A stretch of DNA of 64,000 nucleotides from Alcanivorax sp. DG881 (lineage in GTDB: Bacteria; Pseudomonadota; Gammaproteobacteria; Pseudomonadales; Alcanivoracaceae), in contig NZ_DS989915.1 in assembly GCF_000155615.1 (NCBI RefSeq), positions 36,736 to 100,735 on the forward strand. The letters are read 5' to 3'. A program made the translations under genes and the position numbers. The notes under the pieces are model-generated. The model saw only the letters and a program-made list of their open reading frames with translations, did no database searches and had not been told where the DNA came from. Shown here in pieces: positions 51,846 to 62,215 of this stretch (position 1 is the stretch's first letter; each line of letters begins with the position of its first letter).

Positions 51846-53590
51846 CTCAACCCCTTTCCTCCGAGGACGTGTGGCCTACCTACAAGCGGCTACTGAGCTA
51901 CGTCCGCCCTTACTGGTTCATGCTGATTATCAGCGTTATTGGCTATGCCCTGTATGCCGGGACCCAGGCAGGGGCGGCACAGCTGGCCGGTTACTTGGGG
52001 GAAACCATCGTCAACCCGACCGATGCGCGCGTGCTGATCGTGTCGATCGCGCCATTGGTGTTGGTGATTTTCCAGGGCCTGGGCCAGTTCATGGGCAGTT
52101 ATTCCATGAACTGGGTGGCCCAGCAGATCGTGTATGTGCTGCGTAATGATGTATTCGGCCATGTGCTGAAATTGCCCCAGTCGGAATACCACCGCAATGC
52201 GTCTGGCCGCATCATGTCGAAGATCATCTTTGATGCGCAGCAGGTCACCAGTGCCGGTAGCGATGCCATTATCGTGATTATCCGCGAAGGTCTCACGGTG
52301 ATTGGCCTGTTTGGTTTTCTGTTATGGCAGAACTGGAAGCTGACACTGATTCTGGTGGCCGTGGCGCCGTTGATTGCCCTGGTTATGAACGTGACCAGCA
52401 AACGTTTTCGGAAAATCAGTCGTCGGATTCAGTCGTCCATGGCGAACATTACCCATTTTCTGGGTGAAGCCATTGAGGGCAGTGGCGAGGTTAAGATCTT
52501 TGGCGGGCAGAAACAGGAAGCAGACCGGTTCCACAATGTCAGCCGCAGTTTTGCCAAGCAGAACGTAAAGCTCAATGCCAGCAAGATTGCTAGTACGGTC
52601 ATCGTGCAGTTGTTTGTGGCGGTGGGCATTGGGGCCATTACCTATCTGTATATTCACTTGATGGGTGAAGACCTGACCGTGGGGGGCTTTCTCTCCTACA
52701 TTGCCGCCGCTGGTATGATCCAGAAACCGCTCAAGCAGCTCACGGATGTGAACGTGAAAGTGCAGCGGGGCGTAACGGGTGCGGCCAGCCTGTTTGAATT
52801 GCTGGACACCGAGCAGGAAGTGGATACCGGTACCTATGCGGTGGCTACCAAGGCTGACGGTAATATCGAGTTCCAGGGTGTGACCTTTGGTTATGACCCG
52901 GCCTCTCCGGTGGTGCGGCATCTTAACTTTTCCATCAAGGCCGGTGAGACGGTGGCGCTGGTTGGCCGCTCTGGTGCGGGTAAAAGCACCATCAGCGCCA
53001 TGCTGCCACGCTTTTTTGATCCGGATCAGGGGCGCATTCTTCTCGACGGCATTCCCCTGGATGAGTACCAGCTTGGCGAGCTGCGCAACCAGATTGCCAT
53101 GGTCAGTCAGCGGGTGGTGCTGTTTAACGACAGCGTGAGAAATAACATTGCCTACGGCGAGCTGCGCAGCGCGGATGACGCCACCATCATAAAAGCGGCG
53201 CAGGACGCCCACGCCTGGCGCTTTATTGAACAGCTTGAGCATGGCCTGGATACCTTGCTGGGCCAGGATGGTGTGCAATTGTCCGGTGGCCAGCGGCAGC
53301 GGATAGCGATTGCCCGCGCGCTGCTCAAGGATGCGCCTATTCTGATTCTTGATGAAGCGACCAGTGCGCTGGATAGCGAGTCTGAGCACCACATCCAGCA
53401 GGCCCTGGAGCAGGTGATGGAAGGGCGCACTACCCTGGTCATTGCCCATCGCTTGTCTACCATCGAAAAAGCGGACCGCATTATGGTGCTGGATCAGGGC
53501 CAATTGATCGAGCAGGGCTCGCACCAGGAATTGCTGGAAAAGAACGGGCTCTATACGCAAATGTACCGGATGAATTTTTCCGAGGAGTAA
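51842..53590 (+). CDS. msbA: Lipid A ABC exporter MsbA
   Basis: 582 residues, half-transporter. Six membrane helices are followed by an ATPase domain with Walker A GRSGAGKST (near 375), LSGGQRQRIAIARALLKD (near 480) and ILDEATSALD. It flips lipid A-core from the inner to the outer leaflet of the inner membrane. Placement directly before lpxK matches E. coli. In Pseudomonas msbA is elsewhere as I recall. Confidence 0.95.
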   Translation: MTQPLSSEDVWPTYKRLLSYVRPYWFMLIISVIGYALYAGTQAGAAQLAGYLGETIVNPTDARVLIVSIAPLVLVIFQGLGQFMGSYSMNWVAQQIVYVLRNDVFGHVLKLPQSEYHRNASGRIMSKIIFDAQQVTSAGSDAIIVIIREGLTVIGLFGFLLWQNWKLTLILVAVAPLIALVMNVTSKRFRKISRRIQSSMANITHFLGEAIEGSGEVKIFGGQKQEADRFHNVSRSFAKQNVKLNASKIASTVIVQLFVAVGIGAITYLYIHLMGEDLTVGGFLSYIAAAGMIQKPLKQLTDVNVKVQRGVTGAASLFELLDTEQEVDTGTYAVATKADGNIEFQGVTFGYDPASPVVRHLNFSIKAGETVALVGRSGAGKSTISAMLPRFFDPDQGRILLDGIPLDEYQLGELRNQIAMVSQRVVLFNDSVRNNIAYGELRSADDATIIKAAQDAHAWRFIEQLEHGLDTLLGQDGVQLSGGQRQRIAIARALLKDAPILILDEATSALDSESEHHIQQALEQVMEGRTTLVIAHRLSTIEKADRIMVLDQGQLIEQGSHQELLEKNGLYTQMYRMNFSEE

Positions 53591-53599
53591 GCGGACGAC

Positions 53600-54595
53600 A
53601 TGGGGTCACTGAGCGAATGGATTCAACAGGGTTGGTATAAGGGCAGCCCCTGGCTGGTTCCACTGCGGCCTCTGTCTGCGCTGGTGTCTCTTGAGGCGCG
53701 GCGCCGTCTGCAACAATTCAGGAAGCAACGCCCAAGCCCTCCCGTCCCGGTGTTGGTAGTGGGCAATATCACCGTGGGGGGAACAGGCAAAACCCCATTG
53801 GTGATTGCGTTGGTGGAAGCGGCGCGCTCCCGGGGCTTGAAAGTGGCGGTGGTATCCCGCGGCTTTGGCGGTAAAACCGAACAGTATCCCCAGCATGTGT
53901 CCGCTAGCAGTGATGCGCTGGACGTAGGGGATGAGCCGGTGTTGATAGCTCGCCGTACCGGCGCCCCTGTGGTGCTGGATCCGGACCGGCGCAATGCGCT
54001 GGACGTGGCGATTCGCGAGTACGCGCCGGATCTGGTGATCAGCGATGATGGCTTGCAACATTATGCTCTGCCGCGCAGCGCCGAAGTGGTGGTGGTGGAT
54101 GGTCAGCGTGGCCTGGGTAACGGCCGCTGCCTGCCGGAAGGTCCATTAAGAGAGCCTGCCACCAGGCTCAAGGAAGTGGATTTTGTCATCAGCACTGGCG
54201 GGGGATGGACCGGTGCCTATCCCATGATCATGCGCCCGTCAGGCATGACATGCCTGGCCGACGACCGCACTCTCAGCCCTGACGACTTCCTGCGCCAACA
54301 TCCCCAGGTCCATGCGGTCGCTGGTATCGGTAATCCCAAGCGCTTCTTTAATCTGCTCAGTATTCTGGGGCTCAGCACGACGCCTCACGTTTTCCCCGAC
54401 CATCATGCCTATCAACCGGCGGATCTGGCCTTTGCCGATGGGCTGCCTGTCCTGATGACAGAAAAGGACGCGGTGAAATGTGCCCCCTTTGCCGAGCCCC
54501 ACTGGTGGTTTCTTCCGGTGACCGCGAGCTTGCCGGACGGGTTGCTGGATCAGATGATTGATCGGGCGTTGGGAGTGAACGGTAAAGAGAGTTGA
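53600..54595 (+). CDS. lpxK: Tetraacyldisaccharide 4'-kinase LpxK
   Basis: 331 residues. P-loop VVGNITVGGTGKTPLV near residue 52, SRGFGGK, GDEPVLIARR and ISDDGLQHYAL are typical. It adds the 4'-phosphate of lipid A at the inner membrane. It follows msbA after 9 bases. The stop codon TGA is inside the first unit of a heptad repeat, so the C-terminus may have been set by repeat insertion. Confidence 0.95.
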   Translation: MGSLSEWIQQGWYKGSPWLVPLRPLSALVSLEARRRLQQFRKQRPSPPVPVLVVGNITVGGTGKTPLVIALVEAARSRGLKVAVVSRGFGGKTEQYPQHVSASSDALDVGDEPVLIARRTGAPVVLDPDRRNALDVAIREYAPDLVISDDGLQHYALPRSAEVVVVDGQRGLGNGRCLPEGPLREPATRLKEVDFVISTGGGWTGAYPMIMRPSGMTCLADDRTLSPDDFLRQHPQVHAVAGIGNPKRFFNLLSILGLSTTPHVFPDHHAYQPADLAFADGLPVLMTEKDAVKCAPFAEPHWWFLPVTASLPDGLLDQMIDRALGVNGKES

Positions 54596-54743
54596 AAGTT
54601 TAAAGTTCAAAGTTGAAAAGCGCGTCTAAAGCGGGAGTGACTCCAAGGCTGTGCCCGCGTACCTAACAGCGCGAAATGGAAAATTATCAAAATCTGCGCT
54701 GAACATTTTCGCGTTTTAACTTTGAACTTTACACTTTCAACTT
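54590..54743. repeat. Heptad-repeat inverted element, lpxK-kdsB gap
   Basis: Left arm: four units (AGTTGAA, AGTTTAA, AGTTCAA, AGTTGAA) at 54590-54617. Right arm: inverted units (TTTTAAC, TTTGAAC, TTTACAC, TTTCAAC) at 54714-54741. About 96 bases lie between. It overlaps the lpxK stop codon. Confidence 0.85.
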
Positions 54744-54770
54744 CGGCCCTGATTTTTTTCGAGGTAGTGA

Positions 54771-55526
54771 ATGAGTTTTTACGTAGTGGTGCCGGCGCGG
54801 TATGCGTCTACCCGTTTGCCGGGCAAGCCGTTGGCGGACATTGCCGGTAAAACCATGGTGGAGCGGGTGGCGGAACGCTGCCAGCAAAGTGGTGCTGATC
54901 AGGTCTATGTGGCCACTGACGATGCCCGCATTGCCGATGTGCTGGGTGACACCGTGCCGGTGGTCATGACCCGTGATGATCACCCCTCCGGGACGGATCG
55001 TCTTCAGGAAGTGGCTGCAAAACTGTCGCTGGCTGACGATGACATTATCGTTAATGTGCAGGGTGACGAGCCATTGATTCCTCCTGCGGTGATCAATCAG
55101 GTAGCGGCCAATCTGGCGGCGAACCCGGACTGCCAGATGGCAACGCTGTGTGAAGCCATTGAAAGCGCGGAAGACCTGTTTAATCCCAATGTGGTGAAGG
55201 CGGTTTTCGATGATTCGGGCAGGGCGCTGTATTTTTCCCGGGCGCCGGTGCCATGGCACCGTGATGCCTTTGCCGATGGCAAACAGGATATGTCCGCAGG
55301 GCAGTGGTGGCGGCATATCGGGATCTACGCGTACCGGGTAGCGTTCTTGCATCAGTATGTGCAATGGCAGCCGGCCACACTGGAAAAGCTGGAATCTCTG
55401 GAGCAGCTACGGGCCATGGCCAATGGCGTGGCCATCCACGTGGAGCCTGCCTGTGAGGCAGTGCCCGGTGGGGTCGATACCCAAGCGGACCTTGATCGCC
55501 TGCGGGCGCAGCTGGGAGGTAAATGA
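54771..55526 (+). CDS. kdsB: CMP-KDO synthetase
   Basis: 251 residues. [45 protein letters not shown] and RAPVPWHRD are KdsB motifs. It makes CMP-3-deoxy-D-manno-octulosonate for LPS inner core. Followed by ptp through an ATGA overlap. The small Trm112-like gene found between lpxK and kdsB in Pseudomonas is missing here. Confidence 0.96.
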   Translation: MSFYVVVPARYASTRLPGKPLADIAGKTMVERVAERCQQSGADQVYVATDDARIADVLGDTVPVVMTRDDHPSGTDRLQEVAAKLSLADDDIIVNVQGDEPLIPPAVINQVAANLAANPDCQMATLCEAIESAEDLFNPNVVKAVFDDSGRALYFSRAPVPWHRDAFADGKQDMSAGQWWRHIGIYAYRVAFLHQYVQWQPATLEKLESLEQLRAMANGVAIHVEPACEAVPGGVDTQADLDRLRAQLGGK

Positions 55527-55999
55527 TGGGCGTGTCGGTATTGTTTGTTTGTCTGGGGAATATTTGCCGTTCACCCACCGCTGAAGTGGTCTTTCGTGAA
55601 CGCGTGAAGGCTGCAGGCCTGGAAGATCGTATTCGTATTGATAGCGTTGGAACCGGCGATTGGCATATCGGCAAGGCGCCGGATCCCCGCACCCAGGAAG
55701 CGGCGTTGCGGCGGGGCTATTCCATGGCGTCCTTGCGCGCCCGGCAAGTCAGCCCGGCGGATTTTGCGGACTTTGATTGGGTGCTGGCCATGGATGACGC
55801 CAACCTGGCGGATCTGAAGGCCATGCGACCAGCATCGTATCAGGGCACTCTTGCCCGTTTTCTGGACTATGCACAGCACACTTCGGTGCGGGAAGTGCCC
55901 GACCCTTATTATGGCGGCGAAGACGGATTCGATACCGTGCTGGACTTGATTGAAGATGGCGCTGAAGGATTGTTGAGCCGCGTGCGGGAGCAACTGTGA
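55523..55999 (+). CDS. Low-molecular-weight protein-tyrosine phosphatase
   Basis: 158 residues with CLGNICRS (C10-x5-R16, the P-loop) at the start and [10 protein letters not shown] near residue 128 containing the acid Asp. Small soluble phosphatase acting on phosphotyrosine or related phosphates. It starts within the kdsB stop (ATGATG; either ATG possible) and its stop overlaps murB (GTGA). Confidence 0.93.
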   Translation: MMGVSVLFVCLGNICRSPTAEVVFRERVKAAGLEDRIRIDSVGTGDWHIGKAPDPRTQEAALRRGYSMASLRARQVSPADFADFDWVLAMDDANLADLKAMRPASYQGTLARFLDYAQHTSVREVPDPYYGGEDGFDTVLDLIEDGAEGLLSRVREQL

Positions 56000-57039
56000 G
56001 CCAGGCGGCGCCACCGACCGGTTCGTTCGAGCAGATCTGCGATGCGGATCTGACGTCCCTGAATACCCTGCGGTTGCCAGCACGAGCCCATCGTCTGGCC
56101 CGCCCGACCACGCTGGATGCATTGTCACAGGTGCTGGCGGAGCGTAATCCGGCAGAGCCGCTTTTCGTGATCGGTGAAGGCAGTAACCTGGTGATTCGTT
56201 CTGATCTGCCGGGGCTGACACTGAGCCTGGCTATTGATGGCATGGCGCAGGTGAAGGAAGACGACACCCATGTCTGGGTGGCCGCCGGTGCTGGCGTGCA
56301 CTGGGATGATCTGGTGGACTGGACCGTTGAGCAGGGCTGGCAAGGGCTGGAAAACCTTTCCTTGATTCCCGGTACGGCGGGGGCGGCACCTTTTCAGAAT
56401 ATCGGTGCCTATGGCGTCGAGTTGTCCCAGGTGCTGGAGCAGGTGACGGTGATGGATGTGGTCACCGCCCAGGTAGTCCATTTTGCCGGCCATGAATGCG
56501 AATTCTCCTACCGCGACAGTCGTTTCAAAAGCGGTGATCGTGGCCGCTATATCATTACCGGCATCGAGCTTCGTCTGAATAAAACACCCCAGTGTAATGT
56601 GAGCTATGGGCCGCTCAAGGCGCGCTTTGGCCACTTGTCGCAAGCGGATATTTCCCCCGCTGCGGTTCGCGAGCATGTGATTGCGGTGCGTCAGAGTAAG
56701 CTGCCGGATCCTGCCGTGTTGGCTAACGCGGGCAGTTTTTTCAAAAACCCGGTCGTAACCAAAGAGCAGGGTGATGCGTTAAAGGTGCGTTTTGCGGATT
56801 TGGTGGCGTACGCACAAGCGGATGGCGTGAAACTGGCAGCAGGGTGGCTGATCGAGCAGGCCGGCTGGAAGGGTAAGCGGTTGGGCCCTGTTGGTATGCA
56901 TAGCGAACAGGCGCTGGTGCTGGTCAATCATGGCGGTGCCACCAGTGCGGATGTGGTGGCGTTGGCAGAAGCGGTGTGCGCTGACGTGCAGGCGACGTTT
57001 GGTGTGTCGTTGGAGCAGGAGCCGGTGCTGTTACCATAG
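55996..57039 (+). CDS. murB: UDP-N-acetylenolpyruvoylglucosamine reductase MurB
   Basis: 347 residues. FAD site GEGSNLVI and GTAGAAPFQNIGAYG, YRDSRFK, catalytic Ser in NAGSFFKNP and Glu in MHSEQALVLVN. Forms UDP-N-acetylmuramate with NADPH. It is a type I (E. coli-like) MurB by length. GTG start overlapping the ptp stop; last gene of the kdsB-ptp-murB operon. Confidence 0.95.
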   Translation: MSQAAPPTGSFEQICDADLTSLNTLRLPARAHRLARPTTLDALSQVLAERNPAEPLFVIGEGSNLVIRSDLPGLTLSLAIDGMAQVKEDDTHVWVAAGAGVHWDDLVDWTVEQGWQGLENLSLIPGTAGAAPFQNIGAYGVELSQVLEQVTVMDVVTAQVVHFAGHECEFSYRDSRFKSGDRGRYIITGIELRLNKTPQCNVSYGPLKARFGHLSQADISPAAVREHVIAVRQSKLPDPAVLANAGSFFKNPVVTKEQGDALKVRFADLVAYAQADGVKLAAGWLIEQAGWKGKRLGPVGMHSEQALVLVNHGGATSADVVALAEAVCADVQATFGVSLEQEPVLLP

Positions 57040-57123
57040 CCAGGAGCCCCAGAGCCCCCATAGACGGATGGGATGCATGAGACCCATGGCCACAATTGAT
57101 TTCAGCATGTAGCTGGAGCAATA

Positions 57124-57315
57124 CCCGATTATTGTCTGAATGATGGCCCTGACAGCTCCTCAAAGAAACCCTCAAAAATACCTCTCAAAAGAGATACCGC
57201 AATAACGACAGCTGTTCAGGCTAAGGGGGGGTACGTCAGGCATCCGGCGTCGAGCGTTTATTCGCGATAAACCCTTCAGACGGCGAGAAGCGTGTTGTTC
57301 ACTTTAATCCGTGAA
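57124..57315 (-). repeat. Dispersed 193-bp element, copy B
   Basis: Inverted copy of 5725-5918 (see there). It covers most of the 333-base gap between murB and the rne terminator. CCGATTATTG (57126-57135) is at one end and GGATTAAAGTG equivalents (57303-57313) at the other. It lacks the 14-base insertion and the extra inverted arm of copy A. Confidence 0.8.
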
Positions 57316-57324
57316 GAACCATAA

Positions 57325-57364
57325 GCCACAAAAAAGCCCGCACGAAGCGGGCTTTTTTGTGGCT
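57325..57364. terminator. Bidirectional terminator between murB and rne
   Basis: AAAAAAGCCCGC, loop ACGAA, GCGGGCTTTTTT within a longer perfect palindrome (AGCCAC...GTGGCT). It serves rne on the minus strand (10 bases after the stop) and the kdsB-murB transcript on the plus strand. Confidence 0.9.
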
Positions 57365-57373
57365 GGAATGTCC

Positions 57374-60300
57374 TCAGTCTTCCGAGGACGATTCCGCTTG
57401 TTGCGCCTTGGCAGCCGCTTCCTGGGCAGCGAGCTGCTCACGGCGGCGCTGGCGTGGGTCGTTGCTGGCGCGGCCCTGCTCGGCAGCAGCAGGCTTGGCT
57501 TCGGCTTTGACCGCTTTCACTTCCGTGGCACGGCTGGGCAGCTCATTGCTGGCCGGTGCCGGCTTGGGCTTTTCTTCCGCCTTTGGCGCCGGGGCTGCCG
57601 GGGTCGGTTTGTAGCCCGGGGAGCGCGGATCATTGCTGGCCCGGCTTGGAGCTGCTGGCTCGGCGGCGGGGGCTTCTGCTTTGGGGGCTTCGGCCTCTAC
57701 CGCTTTCTCTGCCTGCTTTTCCTCTACCGGTTTGGTCGGCGCTGGCGCCTCAGCCGGTTTGGCCGCTTCTGGCTGAGCTGCTGCTGGCGCTGCCGGAGCG
57801 TCTTTGGCGGCTTCCGCTTGTGGAGCGGGTTGCGTCGCTTTCTCGGCATCGGCGGTTTTCGGGGCGTCAGTCTTGGGCTGCTGCGGCTGGCTATCGGCCT
57901 CCGGCTTTTCCTGCGCCGGAGCAGCGGCAGCCGTATCGCTGTTGCTGGTTGCCGGCTGAACGGTGGCCGGCTTGTCGTCCTGGGCTTTCGGTGCAGCGGT
58001 GTTTTGCGCGGCCGGGGCCTGGGCGGCAGATTGTTGCTCGGCAGCAGGTTGCTGCGGCTGAGCCGGAGCGGCGGTCTGTTCCTGCTTCGGTTCAGCTGCG
58101 GCTTGTGGCTTGCTGGCCGCCGGCTGTTGCTCGGCCTGAGCAGCCTTGTCGGCTACCTCTTTTTTAGCCTGATCGTCGGCCTTCGCTTGCGCAGACGGCT
58201 CCTGAGCCGGAACCAGCTTGGCAGGCGGGTGACCTTCGTCATCCACGGGTGCGGGCTGTTCGTTGCGTGGACGGGCCGGTTTGGGCGCATTGTTGCGCTG
58301 CGGTTTGTCCGCAGAGGCTTCAGCTACCGCACTCTTGCCGTCGCTATTGTTTTCCCCTTTGCCAGGACGCTGGCGTTCGCGTAGCGGACGATCGTCCTTG
58401 GCATCGGTGCGGCGCGGGGCTTTCGGACCCTTGTCGCTGCCTTTGCTCTCGGCGTTGTCAGCAGCGTTGTCCGGCTTGCGGTTATTACGCGGCTTGCCGC
58501 CGTCATTTGCCTTGTTGTCGGGCTTGTTGTCGTTACGATTTTCGTTACGACCGTCGCCACGGTTGTCATTGTTGCGGTTGTTGCGACGGTTGTCGTTGCG
58601 ACCACGGCGTTCGTTGCGGTTGCCGTCGTCCTTGTTGTCGCCACGGTTGTCACGATTGTCGGAAGAGCGATTGTCCGCCTGGCGGTTATCGTTCTTGCGA
58701 CCACCGTCCTTGTCGTTCTGACGTTTGTTGCGGTTATTGCGATTGTCGTTATCGCCACCTTTGCCGCCATCACGCTTGTTGCGGTTGTCGTTCTTGCCGC
58801 GGTTATCGTTGTTGCGGTTGTCGTTACGGTTACGAGTATTACCACCACGGCCGCCACGGCTGTTCTGCTGCTGGCGCTGCTTGTTATCGCCTTTGCGCTG
58901 GGGCTGTTCTTTCTTTGCCTTGGCCGGCTTGGGCTCAGCGGTAAAGACCTGGGCGAGCCAGGAGAACAGACGTGCCAGCAGGCCCAGGTTTTGGACCTGT
59001 GGCGTCGGTGCGGCAGCCGCGGGCTTGGGCGGCGGCGGGGCGGTGTCCGGTGCCATCAGTTTGACGGCCGGTTCCTGGGTCTTGATTTCCGTGTCCTGGG
59101 CGGAGGCGATATCCGCATCCTTGTTGCCTTCCAGCAGGTCCATCTCATGGCTCAACTGGGTGCTGGTCTGGTCATCACGGATGCGCTCCACTTCGAAGTG
59201 AGGCGTGTCCAGGTTCTGGTTGGGGATGATCACCACGCGGACGTTGTGGTTCTTCTCAATGGCACGCAGGGGATCGCGCTTTTCATTGAGCAGGTAGGTG
59301 GCCACGGCCACCGGCACCTGTGCCTGGATCTCGCCGGTGCGCTCTTTCATCACTTCTTCTTCGATAAGACGAAGGATGCTTAGCGCCAGGGATTTCACGT
59401 CACGGATGTGGCCCTGGCCGTCGCAGCGCGGGCAAACAATGCTGGAGGTTTCCCCAAGACTGGGGCGCAGGCGCTGACGGGACAGTTCCAGCAGGCCGAA
59501 GCGGGAGATGCGACCCAGCTGGATGCGAGCGCGGTCCGCTTCCAGCGCATCGCGCATGCGGTTTTCCACGTCACGCTGATTGCGCGCCGGGCCCATGTCG
59601 ATGAAATCCACCACGATCAGGCCGCCGATATCCCGCAGGCGCAGCTGTCGGGAAATTTCCTCTGCGGCTTCCAGGTTGGTCTGCAGGGCGGTCTCTTCGA
59701 TATCCGCACCCTTGGTGGCACGGGAGGAGTTGATGTCGATGGAGACCAGCGCTTCTGTCGGATCGATCACGATGGAGCCACCGGAAGGCAGCTTCACTTC
59801 CCGCTCGAAGGCGGTTTCGATTTGCGACTCAATCTGGAAACGGGAGAACAGCGGGGTCTCGTCGTCGTACAGTTTGATCTTGTGCTGGAAGTCCTGCATG
59901 ACCTGTTGAACAAAGCCCTGGGCTTCGTCATAGACTTTCTTGGAGTCGATCAGGACTTCGCCGATATCCTTGCGCAGGTAATCACGGATGGCACGAATGA
60001 TGACGTTGGATTCCTGATAGATCAGGAAAGGCGCCTTGCGGTCCTGGGAAGCCTCATCGATGGAGGTCCACAGCTTCAGCAGGTAGTTCAGGTCCCACTG
60101 CAGCTCTTCAGCGCTGCGGCCCAGCCCGGCGGTGCGCACGATGACGCCCATTTCGTCGGGAATGGTCAAGGCGCCAAGCGCTTCTTTCAGCTGCGCCCGT
60201 TCTTCCCCTTCGATGCGGCGGGAGATGCCGCCGGCGCGGGGGTTGTTGGGCATCAGGACCAGGTAACGGCCAGCCAGGCTGATAAAGGTGGTGAGGGCGG

Positions 60301-60643
60301 CGCCTTTATTGCCGCGCTCTTCCTTGGCCACCTGAACGATGACTTCCTGACCTTCCTTGATGACTTCCTTGATGTTGATGCGACCCTGGATGTCCTTGGG
60401 GTCTTTCTGGAAGTACTGGCGGGAAATTTCCTTGAGGGGAAGAAAGCCATGGCGCTCGGCACCAAAGTCGACAAAGGCGGCTTCCAGGGAAGGTTCTACC
60501 CGAGTGATCTTGCCTTTGTAGATGTTGGCTTTTTTCTGTTCCCGTGTGCGGTGTTCGATATCCAGGTCATACAGACGTTGTCCGTCGACCAGTGCCACCC
60601 GAACCTCTTCAGGATGAGTGGCGTTAATAAGCATACGTTTCAT
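57374..60643 (-). CDS. rne: Ribonuclease E
   Basis: 1089 residues. N-terminal catalytic half: S1 domain ([24 protein letters not shown], in parts), DNase I-like part with metal-binding Asp residues in [13 protein letters not shown] and VVDFIDMG, and the zinc link CPRCDG near 402. After about residue 520 the rest is disordered. An Arg/Asn/Asp/Gly-rich block of about 170 residues ([18 protein letters not shown] repeats) is followed by an Ala/Pro/Gln/Lys-rich block with two copies of RASNDPR near the end. It degrades mRNA and processes rRNA on the inner membrane. ATG 60643 ([16 protein letters not shown]) is the family start. Confidence 0.95.
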   Translation of the reverse strand: MKRMLINATHPEEVRVALVDGQRLYDLDIEHRTREQKKANIYKGKITRVEPSLEAAFVDFGAERHGFLPLKEISRQYFQKDPKDIQGRINIKEVIKEGQEVIVQVAKEERGNKGAALTTFISLAGRYLVLMPNNPRAGGISRRIEGEERAQLKEALGALTIPDEMGVIVRTAGLGRSAEELQWDLNYLLKLWTSIDEASQDRKAPFLIYQESNVIIRAIRDYLRKDIGEVLIDSKKVYDEAQGFVQQVMQDFQHKIKLYDDETPLFSRFQIESQIETAFEREVKLPSGGSIVIDPTEALVSIDINSSRATKGADIEETALQTNLEAAEEISRQLRLRDIGGLIVVDFIDMGPARNQRDVENRMRDALEADRARIQLGRISRFGLLELSRQRLRPSLGETSSIVCPRCDGQGHIRDVKSLALSILRLIEEEVMKERTGEIQAQVPVAVATYLLNEKRDPLRAIEKNHNVRVVIIPNQNLDTPHFEVERIRDDQTSTQLSHEMDLLEGNKDADIASAQDTEIKTQEPAVKLMAPDTAPPPPKPAAAAPTPQVQNLGLLARLFSWLAQVFTAEPKPAKAKKEQPQRKGDNKQRQQQNSRGGRGGNTRNRNDNRNNDNRGKNDNRNKRDGGKGGDNDNRNNRNKRQNDKDGGRKNDNRQADNRSSDNRDNRGDNKDDGNRNERRGRNDNRRNNRNNDNRGDGRNENRNDNKPDNKANDGGKPRNNRKPDNAADNAESKGSDKGPKAPRRTDAKDDRPLRERQRPGKGENNSDGKSAVAEASADKPQRNNAPKPARPRNEQPAPVDDEGHPPAKLVPAQEPSAQAKADDQAKKEVADKAAQAEQQPAASKPQAAAEPKQEQTAAPAQPQQPAAEQQSAAQAPAAQNTAAPKAQDDKPATVQPATSNSDTAAAAPAQEKPEADSQPQQPKTDAPKTADAEKATQPAPQAEAAKDAPAAPAAAQPEAAKPAEAPAPTKPVEEKQAEKAVEAEAPKAEAPAAEPAAPSRASNDPRSPGYKPTPAAPAPKAEEKPKPAPASNELPSRATEVKAVKAEAKPAAAEQGRASNDPRQRRREQLAAQEAAAKAQQAESSSED

Positions 60644-61162
60644 GGTGCTACCACAAGTTTGTGGTGGCATGGGGCAGGGCCGGGTGTAACCGGTAGCAGA
60701 CCAGGGGGAGTGCTGTGGCAGGCATGTCACGGGTTGGGCGCACGCTGGGCGTGTGGATCGCTTTCCTTGGTGATCGTGTTGCCTGAGTCAGCGGCTCTCC
60801 GAGTTGTGTGCAATGTTTAGTGCGTAATCATGCTGGCAGTTGGCCAGTCTGTAATGCTTCACGCGATTGCCGTGGTTATCCTCACACAGCAATGTGTAAA
60901 CTCTTGTCTGTCTGTTTTCCAGGTCGTTTGACCGGCGCTGCAGGCCACCATCGTTAATGTTCAGGGCCCGTTTTTCGGGCGCTGTAAATGGGTCTTCTGC
61001 AGCGTGTGCCCAGTTCCGTGTGGGTATTTCCCGTGTGGAAGGTGGGCCTAACGCTTTTTCTGTGACCTGGGGGCGGGCTCTGTCTTCATCGGCTGTAGCC
61101 GGAGAGGGCCGAACGGCGAATGTTCGCTGCGCGTCGCCGTTGCCTATTCAGGTCGACGCTTG

Positions 61163-61192
61163 ACTATAGCAACAAAAGGCCAGCCGGATCAA
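61163..61192 (-). promoter_or_regulatory. Candidate rne promoter with long leader
   Basis: On the minus strand TTGATC (61192-61187), 18 bases, TATAGT (61168-61163). The leader would be about 510 bases, in line with the long, autoregulatory 5' region of rne in E. coli. A stem GCCCG/CGGGC (60966-60980) lies in it. The 618-base gap 60644-61261 holds no gene that I can see. Confidence 0.55.
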
Positions 61193-61226
61193 TCAGATAG
61201 ATTGCTGAGCTTCCCCGCGCCAGATG

Positions 61227-61255
61227 CAGACATTTCCGCCGATCACGCTTAGAAT
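61227..61255 (+). promoter_or_regulatory. Candidate rluC promoter, possibly leaderless
   Basis: CAGACA (61227-61232), 17 bases, TAGAAT (61250-61255). The predicted start of transcription is at about 61262, the A of the rluC ATG. No ribosome-binding site is evident before that ATG. Confidence 0.4.
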
Positions 61256-61261
61256 CGCGCC

Positions 61262-62215
61262 ATGTCAGAAGATACCCCCGCAGCGAACCGGGTGACGTTT
61301 GTCACCATTGATGAAGGCCGGCACGGTCAGCGCCTGGATAATTTCCTGTTTACCCACCTTAAAGGGGTGCCCAAATCCCGTGTTTACCGGATTATTCGCT
61401 CCGGTGAGGTGCGCATTAACAAGGGACGCGCCAAGCAGACCACTCGCCTGGCCAGTGGTGATGTGGTGCGTATTCCGCCCATTCGTACCAGTGAATCCGC
61501 CGCGCCGCCGGCGGTGAGCGAAGGGTTGGCCGAGCGCTTGCGGCGGGCCTGTGTCTATGAGGATGACCAGCTGTTCATTTTCAACAAGCCGTCAGGCCTG
61601 GCGGTGCATGGTGGCAGTGGTGTCAGCCTGGGGCTGATTGAGGCCCTGCGGGTGATGTATCCCGATGAAAAGGAAATGGAGCTGGTGCACCGGCTGGACC
61701 GCGATACCAGTGGATTGATTATGGTGGCCCGTCGGCGCTCGTTTCTGCGCAAGCTGCAACGCCTGATGCAGGGCGGCCAGGTGGAAAAGCGTTACTGGTT
61801 GCTGTGTCAGGGCTTCAAGGGCAAGGAGCGCACTCTTGATGCGCCCTTGCTGAAAATGATGAATGGCAACGAGCGTATCGTGCGGGTTTCCCGTGAGGGC
61901 AAGCCTTCGGTGACCCATTATCGTCTGCTCGAGCGGTTTGCCCAAGCGCAATTGGTGGAGGCCACTCTGGAAACCGGTCGCACCCACCAGATTCGGGTGC
62001 ATAGCCAGTTTGGCGGCTTTCCCTTGTTGGGGGATGACAAATACGGAATTGCCAAAGGAGAAGCGTTGTTGGCCGAAATTGGCCGTCGCCGCCTTTGTCT
62101 GCATGCCCGCACCCTGGTATTTGTGCATCCGAACACGGGCAAGCGGCTGACGGTTACCGCACCACTGGATGACGATTACGAGGCGATTCTGACGGCCCTC
62201 AGGAGCCAGCGATGA
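61262..62215 (+). CDS. rluC: 23S rRNA pseudouridine synthase RluC
   Basis: 317 residues. S4 domain at the N-terminus (QRLDNFLFTHLKGVPKSRVYRIIRSGEVRIN, in parts), then catalytic Asp146 in VHRLDRDTSGL and RTHQIRVHSQFGGFPLLGDDKYG. RluC modifies uridines 955, 2504 and 2580 of 23S rRNA in E. coli. It lies divergently from rne, as in E. coli. Its stop overlaps the HAD gene (ATGA). Confidence 0.95.
   Translation: MSEDTPAANRVTFVTIDEGRHGQRLDNFLFTHLKGVPKSRVYRIIRSGEVRINKGRAKQTTRLASGDVVRIPPIRTSESAAPPAVSEGLAERLRRACVYEDDQLFIFNKPSGLAVHGGSGVSLGLIEALRVMYPDEKEMELVHRLDRDTSGLIMVARRRSFLRKLQRLMQGGQVEKRYWLLCQGFKGKERTLDAPLLKMMNGNERIVRVSREGKPSVTHYRLLERFAQAQLVEATLETGRTHQIRVHSQFGGFPLLGDDKYGIAKGEALLAEIGRRRLCLHARTLVFVHPNTGKRLTVTAPLDDDYEAILTALRSQR

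Noticed and set aside
54596..54770. A Trm112-like small gene between lpxK and kdsB as in Pseudomonas
   Set aside because: The gap holds only the heptad element; no cysteine-containing short frame was found.
59408..60820. 470-codon open frame on the plus strand across rne
   Set aside because: Antisense to the conserved catalytic half of rne, no domain recognised.
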